Assembly: GCA_965240325.2 (NCBI GenBank)
Contig: OZ251236.1
Coordinates: 1,893,249-1,957,248, forward strand
Source of the DNA: Rebecca billardiae RCC1528
Lineage: Eukaryota; Haptophyta
Direction: 5' to 3'
Length of the DNA: 64,000 nucleotides
Shown here: positions 25,977 to 36,645 of the stretch, in pieces
Numbering within the stretch: position 1 is the stretch's first letter
Layout: every line of letters begins with the position of its first letter
The notes under the pieces: model-generated
The model's input: only the letters and a program-made list of their open reading frames with translations
What the model was told of the DNA's origin: nothing
Database searches by the model: none
Position numbers and translations under genes: made by a program

Positions 25977-27014
25977 GCCGGAGCGCCAGGCCGCGCCGCA
26001 CCGCGCCCGCGCGGGGCGGGGCGGCCGGCGGGGCGGCCGGCGCGGGCGGCTGCGCCGGCCTCGCGTGGCGTCTTCGCGCCGGCGGCCGCGCGCGCCGCGC
26101 GCCCGCCCGTCCGCCGGCCGCGCCGCGCAGGGCGCAGGGGCGAGACGCGGCGCGCGTGCGCGCACCGGCGCCGCACGCTCTCGGCGGGCGGGCGGGCGGT
26201 GCAGCGGGGCGCGCGGCCGGATCGCGGGGCCGGCCGGCCACCTCGCTGGGCCCGGCGCTGTGCGCGGAGCCGCGCGGCCCGTGCGCACACAGCCGCAGCG
26301 GCGCCCGGCCGGTCAGGCCTGGCTGTGGGGTTCAATCAGCCAGGCGTGAGGCGCGCGGGTGCCTGCCGCGCAGCCGGGGGGGGCATTGCTCGCTCGGATC
26401 AGCGCGAAGCTGCAGTCGTCGTGGCTGCAGGCGAAGGCAGCCGCGGTCTGTCTGTCTGGCCGTCGGTCGCGGCGGCCTGCGGCTGGGCCGCGCACGGCGC
26501 GCGTGCCTAGTCCACGCAGGCCGTGGTCGCGGGGCACTCATCAGTCATCACGCGACGGGCCGCTGCCACGCGCCGCCGCTGCTGCGGCTGTCACCGCAGT
26601 TACTCGGGCAGTTCCGTGTGAGTGTCACTCACCGCGGCGCGGCGCCGGAGGCTTCCGCCGCTGCCTGAGTCAATAATCTATCGTCTTCCGTACTAGATAC
26701 ACGCATATTAATATTATGTATACAGCTCGCATATGGCCATCGCATCACAGGCCATCACTCATCATCATCACTCAGAGGTGCTGACGCGGTGCTGAATCTG
26801 AAGCTCCGACGACGCCGACGCCGTCTCAACTCATCGTCGCGCATCATCGACCCATCGTCGGTCTCGTCGTCGGAGAGTCACGCCAGTCGTCGGAAGTCGC
26901 TGATCTGCCGCGCGTATGGTCCGCCTCGCCATTCTCGGGCGAGTGCGCATACGCCGACATGCCGAGCTCGGACACGCCCACGCTGCGCCGGGATGGCGGA
27001 CGGCCCCCTCTCTC
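25977..27014. other. Convergent intergenic spacer, no gene supported
   Basis: The first 350 bp are extremely GC-rich with Arg/Ala/Pro-only frames on both strands. The middle (26350-26660) is mixed. From about 26670 it becomes AT-rich, with TATTAATATTATGTATA and CAT-rich simple sequence to 26790. No ORF has protein-like composition. The right end is the 3' flank of the channel-like gene. Confidence 0.5.
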
Positions 27015-28802
27015 TCAGATGAAGATGTTCTTGCCCGCCGCGTGCACCATGGGCGTGATGGCGCGCTTGAGCGCCGGCGGCGGCTTGGCGGCCGGGCTGC
27101 GCGCCTCGGTCTTGCGCTCGCGGCCGCGGCGGCCCATCGTCGCCATCCGGGTGAGGGCACGTCCCGCGCGCCCTGCGGCGTGATGGCGAAGCAGCAGCGC
27201 AGCCGGGCGGAGGGCGCCGAGGATGAGCAGGCGAGGCCGGGCCGGCGGGCGAGGCGGAGGAGCGCGCGCGCGCATGGACGCGCGCGCCCGCCGCCGCGTG
27301 CTATCGGCCCACCGCCCGGCTGACGCTGCGGCCGAGTGCGCGCAACGCACCCGGTGGGGAGGCCGAGCGGGCGCGCGGCTGGCGCTCGGGCGGCGGCGTG
27401 GGCAGCTCGCTCCACAGCTGCCGGTCCACCTCCGGCTCCTCCTCGTGCGGCGACGCGGAGAAGGAGACGCGCGAGCCCGCAGAGCGCGCGCGCGGCTCGA
27501 TGCTGCCCATGCGGCCGCGGCCGCGCGCGGGGGAGGGCGTGGCGGGCGAGGAGGGCGCGAAGACGGGCCACCAGCTCGAGCCGCCGCCGCCGCCCTGGCT
27601 GCCGGGGCTCGGCTCCGCGCCGCGCGCCTGCCGCCGCTCGCGCGAGGGCGAGCGCGTGTTCGTGCTGCCGAGCACCGCCAGCCCGAGCGCGCGGTCGGGC
27701 GGCGCGGAGAGCAGGTCGCCGTCTCTGGCGACCGGCGGCAGCCCCTGCTGCGGGCCCTGCCAGAAGGCCATCATCTCGAGCGAGACGGCGGAGGGCGCGG
27801 GGGCGGTCTGCACCTTGCCGCCCGCGCGCACGTCCTGCGTGTCGTTGAGCACGGCGAGCTTCGACTGGTTCGCGAGCCGCTTGGCCCTGCGCTCGGCCGC
27901 CATCTGCTTCATCTGCGTCGTCTGGCGCGCGAGGCCGGGCGCAGAGCACGCGCGCGAGCACGAGCGGTCCATCGCGGACGTGGAGCCGCGGCGCGCGGCG
28001 AACTCGCCCTGCGGCGGGAGCTCGCCCCTCGCGACGGCCATGTCCGTCTCGAACCTGCCCGTGACGATGGCGTCCCTGTGTATCGAGAAGTCGCCCATGA
28101 GCTTGTCCGAGTCCTTGCGGATCTTGTTCATGATGAAGAGCACAAACGAGGTGCAGATCACGCCCGAGATCAGGTGGAAGGCGAGGAACGACTGGGCGGC
28201 GCGGGGGGGCAGCGACGGGGGCGCACGGGTGAGGCCGACGACGACGACGCGCGCGCGCGCCCTCGCCCCCTGTGCCCTGTGTTGTGTGCGCTGCTGCGTG
28301 CGCGCACGTTGGCGCAGACGGAGACGTTGAAGAGCGTGAGCGCAGAGCGGAACGTGCCGACCACCTCGCGGTTCACGCGCGCGAGGCCGATGACGGCGCG
28401 GTCCATCGAGCCCTCGGGCCCGCGCAGCGCGAGCCCGGGCCCGAGGATGCTCGTGATCAGGCAGATGTACAGCGTGTACAGCGTGCTGCCCATCGCGGAG
28501 ATGGTGGAGGTGAGGTAGATGAGCTCGAGCACCACCTGGAAGATCTCAGACACCGAGAGCTCGGAGAGGTCGCCCACGCCGATCACGAGGAAGACGACGC
28601 CGGGGTTGGCGGCGTAGATGCTCTTGAGCACCGCGCTCGACTTGTGCGTCGCGAGGATGGTGAACGCGAAGCCCGCGAGCAGCGCCGCCTGCCGGCCGAC
28701 GTTGTTCACGTTGTTCGTGTAGTAGTTGAGCTCGCGCTCGCGCACGCTGATGATGCGCCGGGTGGTGAAGGCGTGCAGGTCGCGCTTCGAGGCGAAGAGC
28801 AT
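27015..28802 (-). CDS. Channel-like multi-pass membrane protein (3 exons), possibly ORAI-like
   Basis: Exons on minus are 28802-28308, 28191-27351 and 27172-27015, giving 497 residues. Introns are 116 bp (phase 0) and 178 bp (phase 1), with GTGCG donors and CAG acceptors. The last exon restores a clean ending (PAAKPPPALKRAITPMVHAA). Hydrophobic segments are near residues 37-54 (RQAALLAGFAFTILATH), 88-122 and 148-185, the last crossing the first splice join. The motif GPGLALRGPEGSMDRAV (121-137) is striking. The first helix resembles TM1 of ORAI calcium channels (ALLSGFAM), but the selectivity Glu is not in the equivalent place, so this is only a suggestion. The cytoplasmic tail of about 300 residues is Ser/Pro/Arg-rich. 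Other multi-pass families are possible. Confidence 0.7.
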
Positions 28803-29171
28803 CGCGCCCGCCCGTCGCGCTCCGCCGCCCGCGCCGCGGGCGTGCGCTGCGGTGCCAGCTCAGCCCCGAAGCCGGCCGGATGCGGGGCGCCGCGCGCTGG
28901 ATGCCCACCGCCCAAAGCGAGATGAGAGATTGGGGCACGTCAAGGGGCGCGAGCCGGTGGGTGCCTTTCATCAGGCCGCGTACGTGTGTGGCGGGTAAAA
29001 AGCGCGAGGGTGCTCACTTTGCGGTTACAACAGCCTTTCTCCTCGCCTCGGAAAGCGGCACCTCGCCGTTACGGACGTTTCCCGCGGGTACGTACACTCC
29101 GGACGCCGCTGCTCATGAACAGCGACGTCCTCGCGAGGCCGCACGCTCGTTCGCTGGCCAACGAATGAATA
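28803..29171. other. Upstream region of the channel-like gene
   Basis: The presumed promoter of the minus-strand gene, between its ATG (28802) and the left end of the foldback element (29172). It includes GGTAAAAAGCGCG near 28993. No TATA box, RNA gene or other open frame that I would call. Confidence 0.35.
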
Positions 29172-30272
29172 GTAAGGTTCGGGGGAGCTCCCGGACTGCA
29201 GTCTGAAAACGGACGTGACAACTTTTGTTGGCATGCTGTGGCCGCATGGCGGCCGGCCGCCCGCCGCCCACCGCCAACAAAAGTGCGTGCGCGTGCGTGG
29301 TGGACACGCACGTGTCGATGGTGTAGGCCTGGCAGGTCGGTACGTGCCATGGTCGATCTCCAGGCGCGTTTAAGCCCCCATCCCCGGCGCCTGAGGCACC
29401 ACACAGGCTGGCGATGACAGACGTCGTGCTCAGCACGGGTGGCTGTGCATGCGCCGGTACGGCGGGGTGGTGCACATGAAGAGAGAGCCTAGAAAGGGGT
29501 GCCCTGCGTTCCCGCAGACCTAGTCTCCACTGCCGTCGCCCGGCGCGTGGGTCGGGTGTCCCAGTATGCTTGGAAGCGTCCCAAATGTCTTTTCTTCCAC
29601 TATACCACGAGACACTTGCTTTTCAAACGAAATGTACGCAACTGCGCGTTTTGTATCGGGCAGATGGCAATGGTCCAGAGCCATGGCGCGCGCTGAAGTC
29701 CAGGGCGCAAATGGCCGTCAAGGCGCCGGTTGAGGTGTCGGGGTGACCACGCAGGACACACCAGACCTAACGGCCTCTCTCTCTGGAGACTTCCCGGCTG
29801 AACGCCTCGCTGAGGGTACACGCCCACGGCCTGTGTGTCGTACGGTGAGCATTCGTTGCCATCCACCAACAAAGAGCGCTTCATAGGCCACCCATTCTTA
29901 TGACACGCGCGCCGGGCGACGGCAGTGGAGACTAGGTCTGCGGGAACGCAGGGCACCCCTTTCTAGGCTCTCTCTTCATGTGCACCACCCCGCCGTACCG
30001 GCGCGTGCACAGCCACCCGTGCTGAGCACGACGTCTGTCATCGCCAGCCTGTGTGGTGCCTCAGGCGCCGGGGATGGGGGCTTAAACGCGCCTGGAGATC
30101 GACCATGGCACGTACCGACCTGCCAGGCCTACACCATCGACACGTGCGTGTCCACCACGCACGCGCACGCACTTTTGTTGGCGGTGGGCGGCGGGCGGCC
30201 GGCCGCCATGCGGCCACAGCGTGCCAACAAAAGTTGACGGGGCAGCTCCCGGACTTGGCCCCCGAACCTTAC
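29172..30272. mobile_element. Foldback/MITE-like element with long terminal inverted repeats, TA duplication
   Basis: The left arm (29172-29547) and right arm (29908-30272) are inverted copies of about 370 bp, near-identical apart from a replaced stretch of some 11 bp near the outer ends. The outer ends read GTAAGGTTCGGGGG and its complement, flanked on both sides by TA (29170-29171 and 30273-30274), the target duplication of Tc1/mariner-type insertions. The 360-bp centre is less GC-rich and has no recognisable transposase. Each arm also contains a nested hairpin whose ends read ACTTTTGTTGGC and GCCAACAAAAGT. It is non-autonomous; the mobilising enzyme is not in this window. Confidence 0.85.
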
Positions 30273-30301
30273 TATAACGATGCGTCGATGGGCGGCCGCC
30301 G

Positions 30302-32727
30302 TCAGTCTGCGGCGGCCGTCGCGGGCACGCGCGTGTACGCGGCGGGCGAGGCGGCGGAGGCGGAGGGCCCCGCGGCGCTGGACGGCCGGCGCGAGCCCAC
30401 CGCCTTGCCCCACGCCGCCTCTTGCTCGGGCTCGCGCGCGCAGTAGCACACGAGCGCGAGCGCGGCGATCAGCCCGCCGACCGCCGCCGCCGACTTGCGC
30501 GCGTCCGCGGTCGACGCGTGCGGGATGGCGCGGCGCGTCGAGCGCAGCGTGTGCTCCGCGCCGCCCGCCGAGTAGTTCTTCATGCTCGCCTCGTCCACGG
30601 GCGGGCGCAGCACGAGGATCAGCGCGGAGAGCGGCGGCAGCGACACGTTGAGCGACATGGCTCGGCGCGAGCGCCGGTCGGCCTCGGACGTGGAGACGGT
30701 GACGACGCGCTCGCGCTTGCCCGCCAGCACCGTCGCACCCGCGCCGTCCGAGCGGTACAGGTCGGTCGACACCTGCGCCGCCGCCGCCGCGCGGGGCGCC
30801 GCGCTCAGCCGCGCGGAGGCGCGCGCGCGCGGCGGTGTGTGGGTGCGGGGCTGGGTGCGCGGCGCGCGCGCACCAGCCGCGCGTGCGCGAGCGCGGCGGT
30901 GAGGCCGAGCGGCGCGTGCGCGAGCGCGTGCGTGTTCACCGCCGCGATGATGAGCACGGAGCGGTCGGCCGAGGTGAACGCGCCCACCACGAGCTCCGAG
31001 TCCTTCCACTCGCGCTGCAGCGCCACCGCGTTGGGCGGCAGCACGCTCCACAGCCGCAGCAGCGGCGCCGCCCACGCCTTGGCGCCGTCCAGCCTGCGCG
31101 CACGGCGGCGCGGAGGCGCGCGGAGGGCGGAGGGCGGAGGGCGGCCGCGCGCGCGTGGGCGGCCGCGCGCGCACCGCGCGGCGCCGGCGCGCGCGCACCG
31201 GTCGTGCAGCCCGAGGCAGCCGAGCTCTGGCTGCCTGTCCGCGAGGGAGGCGTACAGCGCGCTGTCCACGCCCGCGTTCACCGTGAGCAGCTGCACCGCC
31301 AGCAGCCGGATGCCGTACGCGTGCCTGTTGCGCACCGCCTCGGAGAAGGTGGCGCTGCCCGACACGTTGGCGTAGCACGAGCCCTGCATCGTGTGCCCGC
31401 CCGCGGTGCGCACGCCAAACTTGGCGCCCAGCACGGGGCGCGGGTTGCTCAGGTCGAGCGCGCGCAGCCGCTGCACGGTCGGACTGACGAGCGCGTCGAG
31501 CGCCTCGAGCGAGGAGAGCGCGGTCGGCTTGAGCGTGTCCCACACGTAGAAGGACCAGGCGCCGAGCGCGTCGAGCGCGTCCTCGTCAAAGCTGTCCACG
31601 TACCGCCCCACGAACGGGGCGCCCACGCCCGGCCCGGCGATGCCCACGTCCAGCTCGCGCGCGTCGAGCTCGCGGCGCACGACGGTGAGCAGGTGCGTGT
31701 ACTGCGCGGGCGAGAGCGCCACGCGCTCGTCCAGCCGCGCCGCCACCTCCATCCACGCCAGCCGCACGCCGCGCGCGTGCACGTACGCCACGGACGCGGC
31801 GAGCAGACGCGCCCTGCGGCCGGAGGGGGCGGCACAGAGCGGCGCGCGGGGCGGGGGCGGCGCGCGCGCGCGGCGCGGCTCGGCGCAGACGCGGCGGCGC
31901 GGGCGCGTCGCGCGGCGCAGCGGTGGCGGCGGCGGGCGGCGGCGGCGCGCGCACCAGTCGTGCGTGCGCCGCGTGTTGAAGCGCTCGTCGTCGTCGATGA
32001 GCGCCGCGGACGCCCTGTCGTTGCTCAGCCCGCGCGGCAGCTGCGTGCACGTGCCCAGCAGACGCACGCCCAGCGACGCGCGCAGCTCGGTCGCGCCGTC
32101 GACGATGGCGGCGCGGCCGCGCTCCTCGAAGGCGCGCGCGACAAGCGCGTCGAGCGCCGACGCGTTGAGCCCGTACGGCAGCTCGCGCACGTGCGGGCAC
32201 ACGTGCCAGCGCAGCAGCGCCATCGAGAAGACGAGCGGCTCGAGCAGCGCGCGGTAACGCTCCACGGCACCCGCGTCGTGCGTGAGCAGGCCGGTGCCCA
32301 GCCGGAGCGGGCGGCCCGGCCCGCCGGCGTCGACGCTAATGCGCGTCTGCGCCGCGCCCTGCGCGCCGAGCCCGTGCGCGCCCGTCGCCACCGGCCGGTG
32401 CGCGCCGGCCGGCGCAGCGCGCGGCTCGCCGCGGCCGCCGCGGCCGCGCGCGGCCGCGCTGGAGCCGTGCGACGGGTGGGGCGGGTGCGCGCCGCGCGCC
32501 GGGTGCGAGGACGACCACGTGCGTCCCGACGGGTGCGCCGGCGGGCGCTTGCCCGCCGCCGCCGCCGCCCCCGCCTGGTGGCGACCGCTGCCGCCGCCGC
32601 CGCCGCCGCCGCCGTCGCGCCGTGCGGGGGCGCGCGCGCTGCCGCCGCCGCCGCCGCTGGGGTGGCGCTCGGCGGCGGAGGTGAGCGCGATCAGGGCGAT
32701 CACGACGAGCTCGCGCGAGCGCGCCAT
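30302..32727 (-). CDS. Secreted/membrane-anchored glycoside-hydrolase-like protein (4 exons)
   Basis: Exons on minus are 32727-31955, 31813-31199, 31093-30874 and 30772-30302, giving 692 residues. Introns of 141, 105 and 101 bp all have GTGCG donors and CAG acceptors and consistent phases. Residues 1-20 are a signal peptide (MARSRELVVIALIALTSAAE), followed by a Gly/His/Pro-rich linker to about 115. The core (about 130-490) resembles clan GH-A hydrolases such as heparanase or GH30. VRLAWMEVAARLDERVALS sits where an acid/base Glu region would be, IAGPGVGAPF matches a VGPDVG-type block, and RPVLGAKFGVR sits where the nucleophile Glu is expected but lacks it. A beta-rich segment follows, and a C-terminal helix (630-647, AAAVGGLIAALALVCYCA) anchors it. 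The fold call is tentative and the protein may be catalytically inactive. Confidence 0.65.
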
Positions 32728-32845
32728 CGCGCCGCGCGCGCCGGCCCGCCGCGCGCGCCGCGTGCTGCGGCGGACGCTCGTCGCGGGGACGAGAGCCACG
32801 CGCGATGCCGCCCGCTCCGGGCTGGTGGAGGAACTGGGAAGGGCG
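32728..32845. promoter_or_regulatory. Shared bidirectional promoter (118 bp)
   Basis: It lies between the start codons of the hydrolase-like gene (minus) and the DeSI peptidase (plus). Extremely GC-rich, no TATA box. Confidence 0.45.
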
Positions 32846-33574
32846 ATGGCGCCGCCGCAGACGTTCCCGGTGACGCTCAACCTGTACGACGTGACGCGCG
32901 GGCAGGCGGTGCGCGCGGTGAACGACCTGGGGCAGCAGGTGGGGCTGGGCGCGCTGCACGCGGGCGTGGAGGTGCACGGGCTCGAGCTCTCCTTCGCCGG
33001 CCACGAGTACGGCGGCTCCGGCATCATCTCGTACACGCCCAGGCAGATCGAGGCGCACGCCTTCCGCGAGGCGCTGCCGATGGGCGAGACGAAGCTCACG
33101 AAGAACCAGCTCGCCGAGCTGTTGCGCCGCCTCCAGCCCGCGTGGCCCGCCGACGGGTACGACCTGCTCCGGCGCAACTGCTGCACGTTTGCGGACGCGC
33201 TCTGCGTCGAGCTCGGCGTCGGCCACATCCCCGAGCGCGTCAACCGGCTGGCCGGCGTGGGCGCGACGCTCGTCGACGGCACGAGCGCCGCGCTCGAGCA
33301 GGGCATCGCGTGGAGCCGCGTCATCGCCTCCTCGGGCGAGCAGGCCATCCGGCAGCTCGACGCGCAGAGCGGCGTGGTCGGCGGGCTGCACGCGGGGCTG
33401 AGCAAGGGCCTCGCCACCGGGCTGCACCTCACCGCCAGCGGGCTCGCCGCCGCGTCCTCGTGGCTCGCCGCCGCCGGCGGCGGGGGCGGCGCCAAGGCCG
33501 CCGCGCCCGCCGCCGCGCCCGCCACCCCCCAGGCCGCCGCGCCGCCGCCCGCCGCGCCGCCGCGCCGCCGGTGA
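32846..33574 (+). CDS. PPPDE/DeSI-type cysteine peptidase
   Basis: A single exon of 242 residues. The N-terminal 135 residues are a PPPDE domain: VTLNLYDVTRG (9-19), His38 in LGALHAGVEVHGLELSF as the catalytic His, a Gly-rich GHEYGGSGI, and YDLLRRNCCTFADALC (105-120) with Cys112 as the nucleophile, followed by IPERVNRLAG. Members (DeSI-1, DeSI-2) remove SUMO or ubiquitin, or act on S-acyl groups. The C-terminal 100 residues are Ala/Gly/Pro-rich with amphipathic stretches. The ATG at 32846 begins directly before the domain. Exact substrate is unknown; DeSI-2-like proteins are the nearer match because of the HAGVEV and NC..F patterns. Confidence 0.9.
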   Translation: MAPPQTFPVTLNLYDVTRGQAVRAVNDLGQQVGLGALHAGVEVHGLELSFAGHEYGGSGIISYTPRQIEAHAFREALPMGETKLTKNQLAELLRRLQPAWPADGYDLLRRNCCTFADALCVELGVGHIPERVNRLAGVGATLVDGTSAALEQGIAWSRVIASSGEQAIRQLDAQSGVVGGLHAGLSKGLATGLHLTASGLAAASSWLAAAGGGGGAKAAAPAAAPATPQAAAPPPAAPPRRR

Positions 33575-35931
33575 AGCGCGCGCCGCTGACTGCTCCGCTC
33601 GCTCGCGGTCCTGGGACCTGAGTCCTGGGCGGCTGCGCCGTCTCAGCAGCGGCACGGCGGTACGGCGGGCGGATGGCATCGGAGGCTCGGGCTGCGCCGC
33701 ACGCGCGCGGCCGCCGCGCGCGCCCCGACCGTTATCGTCAGCAGCTAGAGTAGCAGTAGCATCCGAGCATCAGTGCCGGCCCGGCAGGCGGCTCCGCGCA
33801 GTCCCCGGCGCACTCCCACTCCCAGTGGCGGCGTTGCACGCGTACGCGCGCGGTGTGGCAGTGACACTGACACCAACAGGTGCCCAGCGCGCTGTGAGCA
33901 GGCGCCTGATATGATTCTGACGGCGGCGGCGCTTCATATCGTCGTCGTCATATCATGTCGTCGGCGCGCGTCAGAATAATAACGACGTGTATACGACTGC
34001 TGCTACTACTACAGCATCACCGCCATCACCGCTCACGAATAGGGGGGCCAAACCGCCCATTTAAAAATGAAAAGCAAAGTCGCGTCGCATTTTCGCTCCG
34101 CCCTCGGCCTTTTAGGGTGGCGCGGAGCCTTTTTCTCGGACCCCGCTCGAAAATCGAGCTCCGACGCCTTCGGACGCTCAGAGCTCGGTTCCGCTCCAGC
34201 GCGAGCGGCCGGAGGCAGTGGACCGCCGCGCGCTCGCGACCTTTGAGACGCCGAGATGGTCTCGGGTGCGCGCGCGCGTGACGCTGGTGGGCGCTACTGA
34301 CCCGTGCCTTTGCGCCACCAGCGGCTCACCACCCGCTTCTTGGCCATCTCGCGCCGTGCGCGGCGCGCGTCGGCCGGCTTGAATTGGCGCGCTGCGTGCG
34401 CCCGTCACGCTACCGCACGGTGTGGCTCATGATCAACTCGCACAGTTGAGATCGATGCTCGCACCAAGTGCCCATGTATGTATGTGGATGCCCAGCTCGC
34501 CTAACCTGCCCTGCTGCGCCGGAATCGCCGTCAGCAGACCGGCGCGAGCTCGCGCGCAACACCTCCGCGGAGCTCGCAACTGTCATGTTCCGCTTGTAGG
34601 GCCCGTTTTTGCACCTGCCGTGGCACTTGCGATGGTCAGCACGTTGGGTATGGGTCACGTGTGCCCTCTGATGGCGTCTGGGCGCCTCCCATTCGCCTCT
34701 CAGGACGTCGCGGACGTGCTCGCAGGCAGCGGTTGGCTCATTCGACAGGTCCGACGTGCACTCGACCGTGCCTGCAAGCGCGCCCCTGTGACGCTCATGC
34801 CTGCAGAAGCAGATGCAGATGGGCCCTCATGCACCCTGGTGCGCCCAAGACCGGCGGGAGCGTCAGAGACCGTCTCAATCTTGACACCTTGCACACGCCG
34901 GCGCTTGCCGGTGGGCTCCGCGCAGCCAGCCAGGAGCGCCGAACAGCGCCGGATCAGCCTCTGTAGGCCGAATATCCGCCCCTAAGCCCAGAAATAGCGC
35001 GGAACAGGGTAGTGCGTACCTATATGGACCAATCCCATCCAGCCTGGTTTGGTGCAGACACGCCAGCCACCGCCTGGAGCAGACGTTTGCTGCCGAATCG
35101 CATGCTCGGCACTGTGCCGCACTGCGACGACGACAGATTTGACCTGCCTCGTAGGTCTCGGCCAGGGAGCGGTGACGGTTGGCTCGAGTCACTTTAAACC
35201 TTGACTATGACCGAGAGCACTCCCGGGCTAAGGACGTGGGGCCGGTGCTTTGGGTCTACTATGTCTGCAATACGCCGTACGCGTGGCTGTATACACAGTC
35301 TGAAAACGTATCTCGCAGCTCGAGATCAGACGAGGCTGTATTCATCAGCATGGCGCCTATATACACAGTGGATATGTAACGATCGGTGGCTTCTAGGAAA
35401 CTACATATTTGACAGCCTGCCAGTACACAGCCTATATCGCATGTTGGGACCTGCTGCTGCTGGGGACTCAGATCGATCTCGCTGAGATGCTCTATCAAAG
35501 TGAGGTCGACATGGTCTATATGTCACATATAGGACGACCGTTACATACCGTTTCCAATAAGTTCAGGCTCATTCTAATAAGTAAATATGCTAGCCGTTAC
35601 GCCCTATATTCAGGGTATGTGCACCTGATTTTTTTACATGGCCGGCCCAGACCCCTCCAGAGGGCAAATGATCCAGCCCGAAATCAGCTCTAAACACTCG
35701 CTAGGACCCGCGCTCGTGGCCGTCAGTAACGCTACAGTGCCACTTTGGCCCCCCTATCACGAACGGCCGAGGCGGCCGATGACGGCGGTCTCGCCGACTA
35801 CGGGCACCGGAGGTGATACTACCAGCGCGCGCATCATCAGCTAGCTAGCGCATCATGACGACAATGTCTACAGTGGTCGTCTGCTGAGGCGTGTTCCGGT
35901 GTTGATGACGCTCGTCAGACTATACTCAGAC
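33575..35931. other. Long convergent intergenic spacer (2.4 kb), lower GC
   Basis: Composition changes along it: GC-rich to 33760, mixed with GTCGTC repeats near 33950, T- and A-rich patches near 34060-34150, and about half AT from 35170 to 35640. Open frames such as 34422-34985 on plus are not protein-like enough to call. One possible short exon on minus (34294-34390) is listed separately. No tRNA or transposon ends recognised. Confidence 0.45.
34294..34390 (-). other. Possible orphan terminal exon
   Basis: On minus, a CAG acceptor near 34395 is followed by a protein-like, basic C-terminus ending KKRVVSRWWRKGTGQ and a TAG at 34294. The composition differs from the surrounding nonsense frames. 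I cannot find a convincing upstream exon, so it may be a gene relic, a small protein starting at the internal Met, or chance. Confidence 0.2.
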
Positions 35932-36540
35932 TCAGAGCTCGGCCTTGTTCTTCCGCTTCGCGGCCACCGCCTTCTCGAGCACCGCGACCGTCATCGGGCT
36001 GTGCGCGGCGAGCTCGGCGGGCGTCTTGCCGTCCGCCGACGGCAGCTCGGGGTCGACGCCCGCCTTGACCAGCGCCTCGACCGTGAACGCGTGCCGCGGC
36101 GTGCGCCCCCAGCACGCGCGGTGGATGGGCGCGTACCCGTCCGCGTGCAGCTCGGAGAGCGGCACGCGCTGCTGCTCGAGCACGGGCACGAGCTCGGCGC
36201 GGCCCTGGAAGCCCACGCCGTGCGCGCACGTGTACCCGTCGCGCTCGCCGATGCTCACGTCCGCGCCCGCCTCGAGCAGCGCGCGCGCGGCGAACGCCTT
36301 GCCCGAGAGGCACGCGGTCATGAGCGCCGTCTGCCCGCCCTGCCCGCGCGCGTCGATCGGCGCGCCCGCCTCGAGCGCCCTGCGCACGGCCTCGGGCTCG
36401 TCCTCGCGCACCGCGGCGAGGAGCACTGAGAACGCCTCCTCCTCGTCGTCGAGCGTTGGCGTCGCCTTCGCCTTCGCCTTCGCCGCGCCCACCGCGGCGA
36501 GCAGCGCGCAGACGGCGACGACGCGCGCGCCGGCCGGCAT
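35932..36540 (-). CDS. Secretory ankyrin-repeat protein
   Basis: A single exon of 202 residues. The N-terminus (MPAGARVVAVCALLAAVGAA) is a good signal peptide. Residues about 35-190 form four to five ankyrin repeats: DEPEAVRRALEAGAPIDARG, GQTALMTACLSGKAFAARAL, DGYTCAHGVGFQGRAELVPV, DGYAPIHRACWG, DGKTPAELAAHSP. Ankyrins usually mediate protein-protein contacts in the cytosol, so a predicted secreted or ER-lumenal copy is unusual, though seen in some algae and oomycetes. The tail KRKNKAEL could act as an ER-retrieval-like signal (xxEL), which is inference. The ATG at 36540 is fixed by the short divergent promoter. Confidence 0.85.
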   Translation of the reverse strand: MPAGARVVAVCALLAAVGAAKAKAKATPTLDDEEEAFSVLLAAVREDEPEAVRRALEAGAPIDARGQGGQTALMTACLSGKAFAARALLEAGADVSIGERDGYTCAHGVGFQGRAELVPVLEQQRVPLSELHADGYAPIHRACWGRTPRHAFTVEALVKAGVDPELPSADGKTPAELAAHSPMTVAVLEKAVAAKRKNKAEL

Positions 36541-36645
36541 CGTGCGTCGTCCCTTTGTTCGTCTTGTGACGAGTATTGTGATTCGGTCCGGCAGGGCGCG
36601 TCGTGTTGTCCTGGGCAGCAGAGCTTCGGCGCCGCCGAAGGCAGG
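36541..36645. promoter_or_regulatory. Shared bidirectional promoter (105 bp) with palindrome
   Basis: It separates divergent start codons at 36540 (ankyrin protein) and 36646 (DPF/DLF protein). A 17-bp palindrome, CTTCGGCG-C-CGCCGAAG (36624-36640), ends 5 bp before the plus-strand ATG. Moderately T-rich near the minus start. Confidence 0.5.

Noticed and set aside
25907-26668. 253-codon plus-strand frame beyond DPY30
   Set aside because: Arg/Ala/Pro nonsense beginning inside the DPY30 coding sequence, with no domain or splice support.
29113-30237. Mirror-image frames of 120 and 85 codons (MHHPAVPA...) in the foldback element
   Set aside because: They are the same non-coding arm sequence read from each inverted copy. 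No transposase motifs.
34422-34985. 187-codon plus-strand frame in the spacer
   Set aside because: No recognisable domain, mixed composition, and neighbouring frames look similar. It could be a relic, but I cannot support it.
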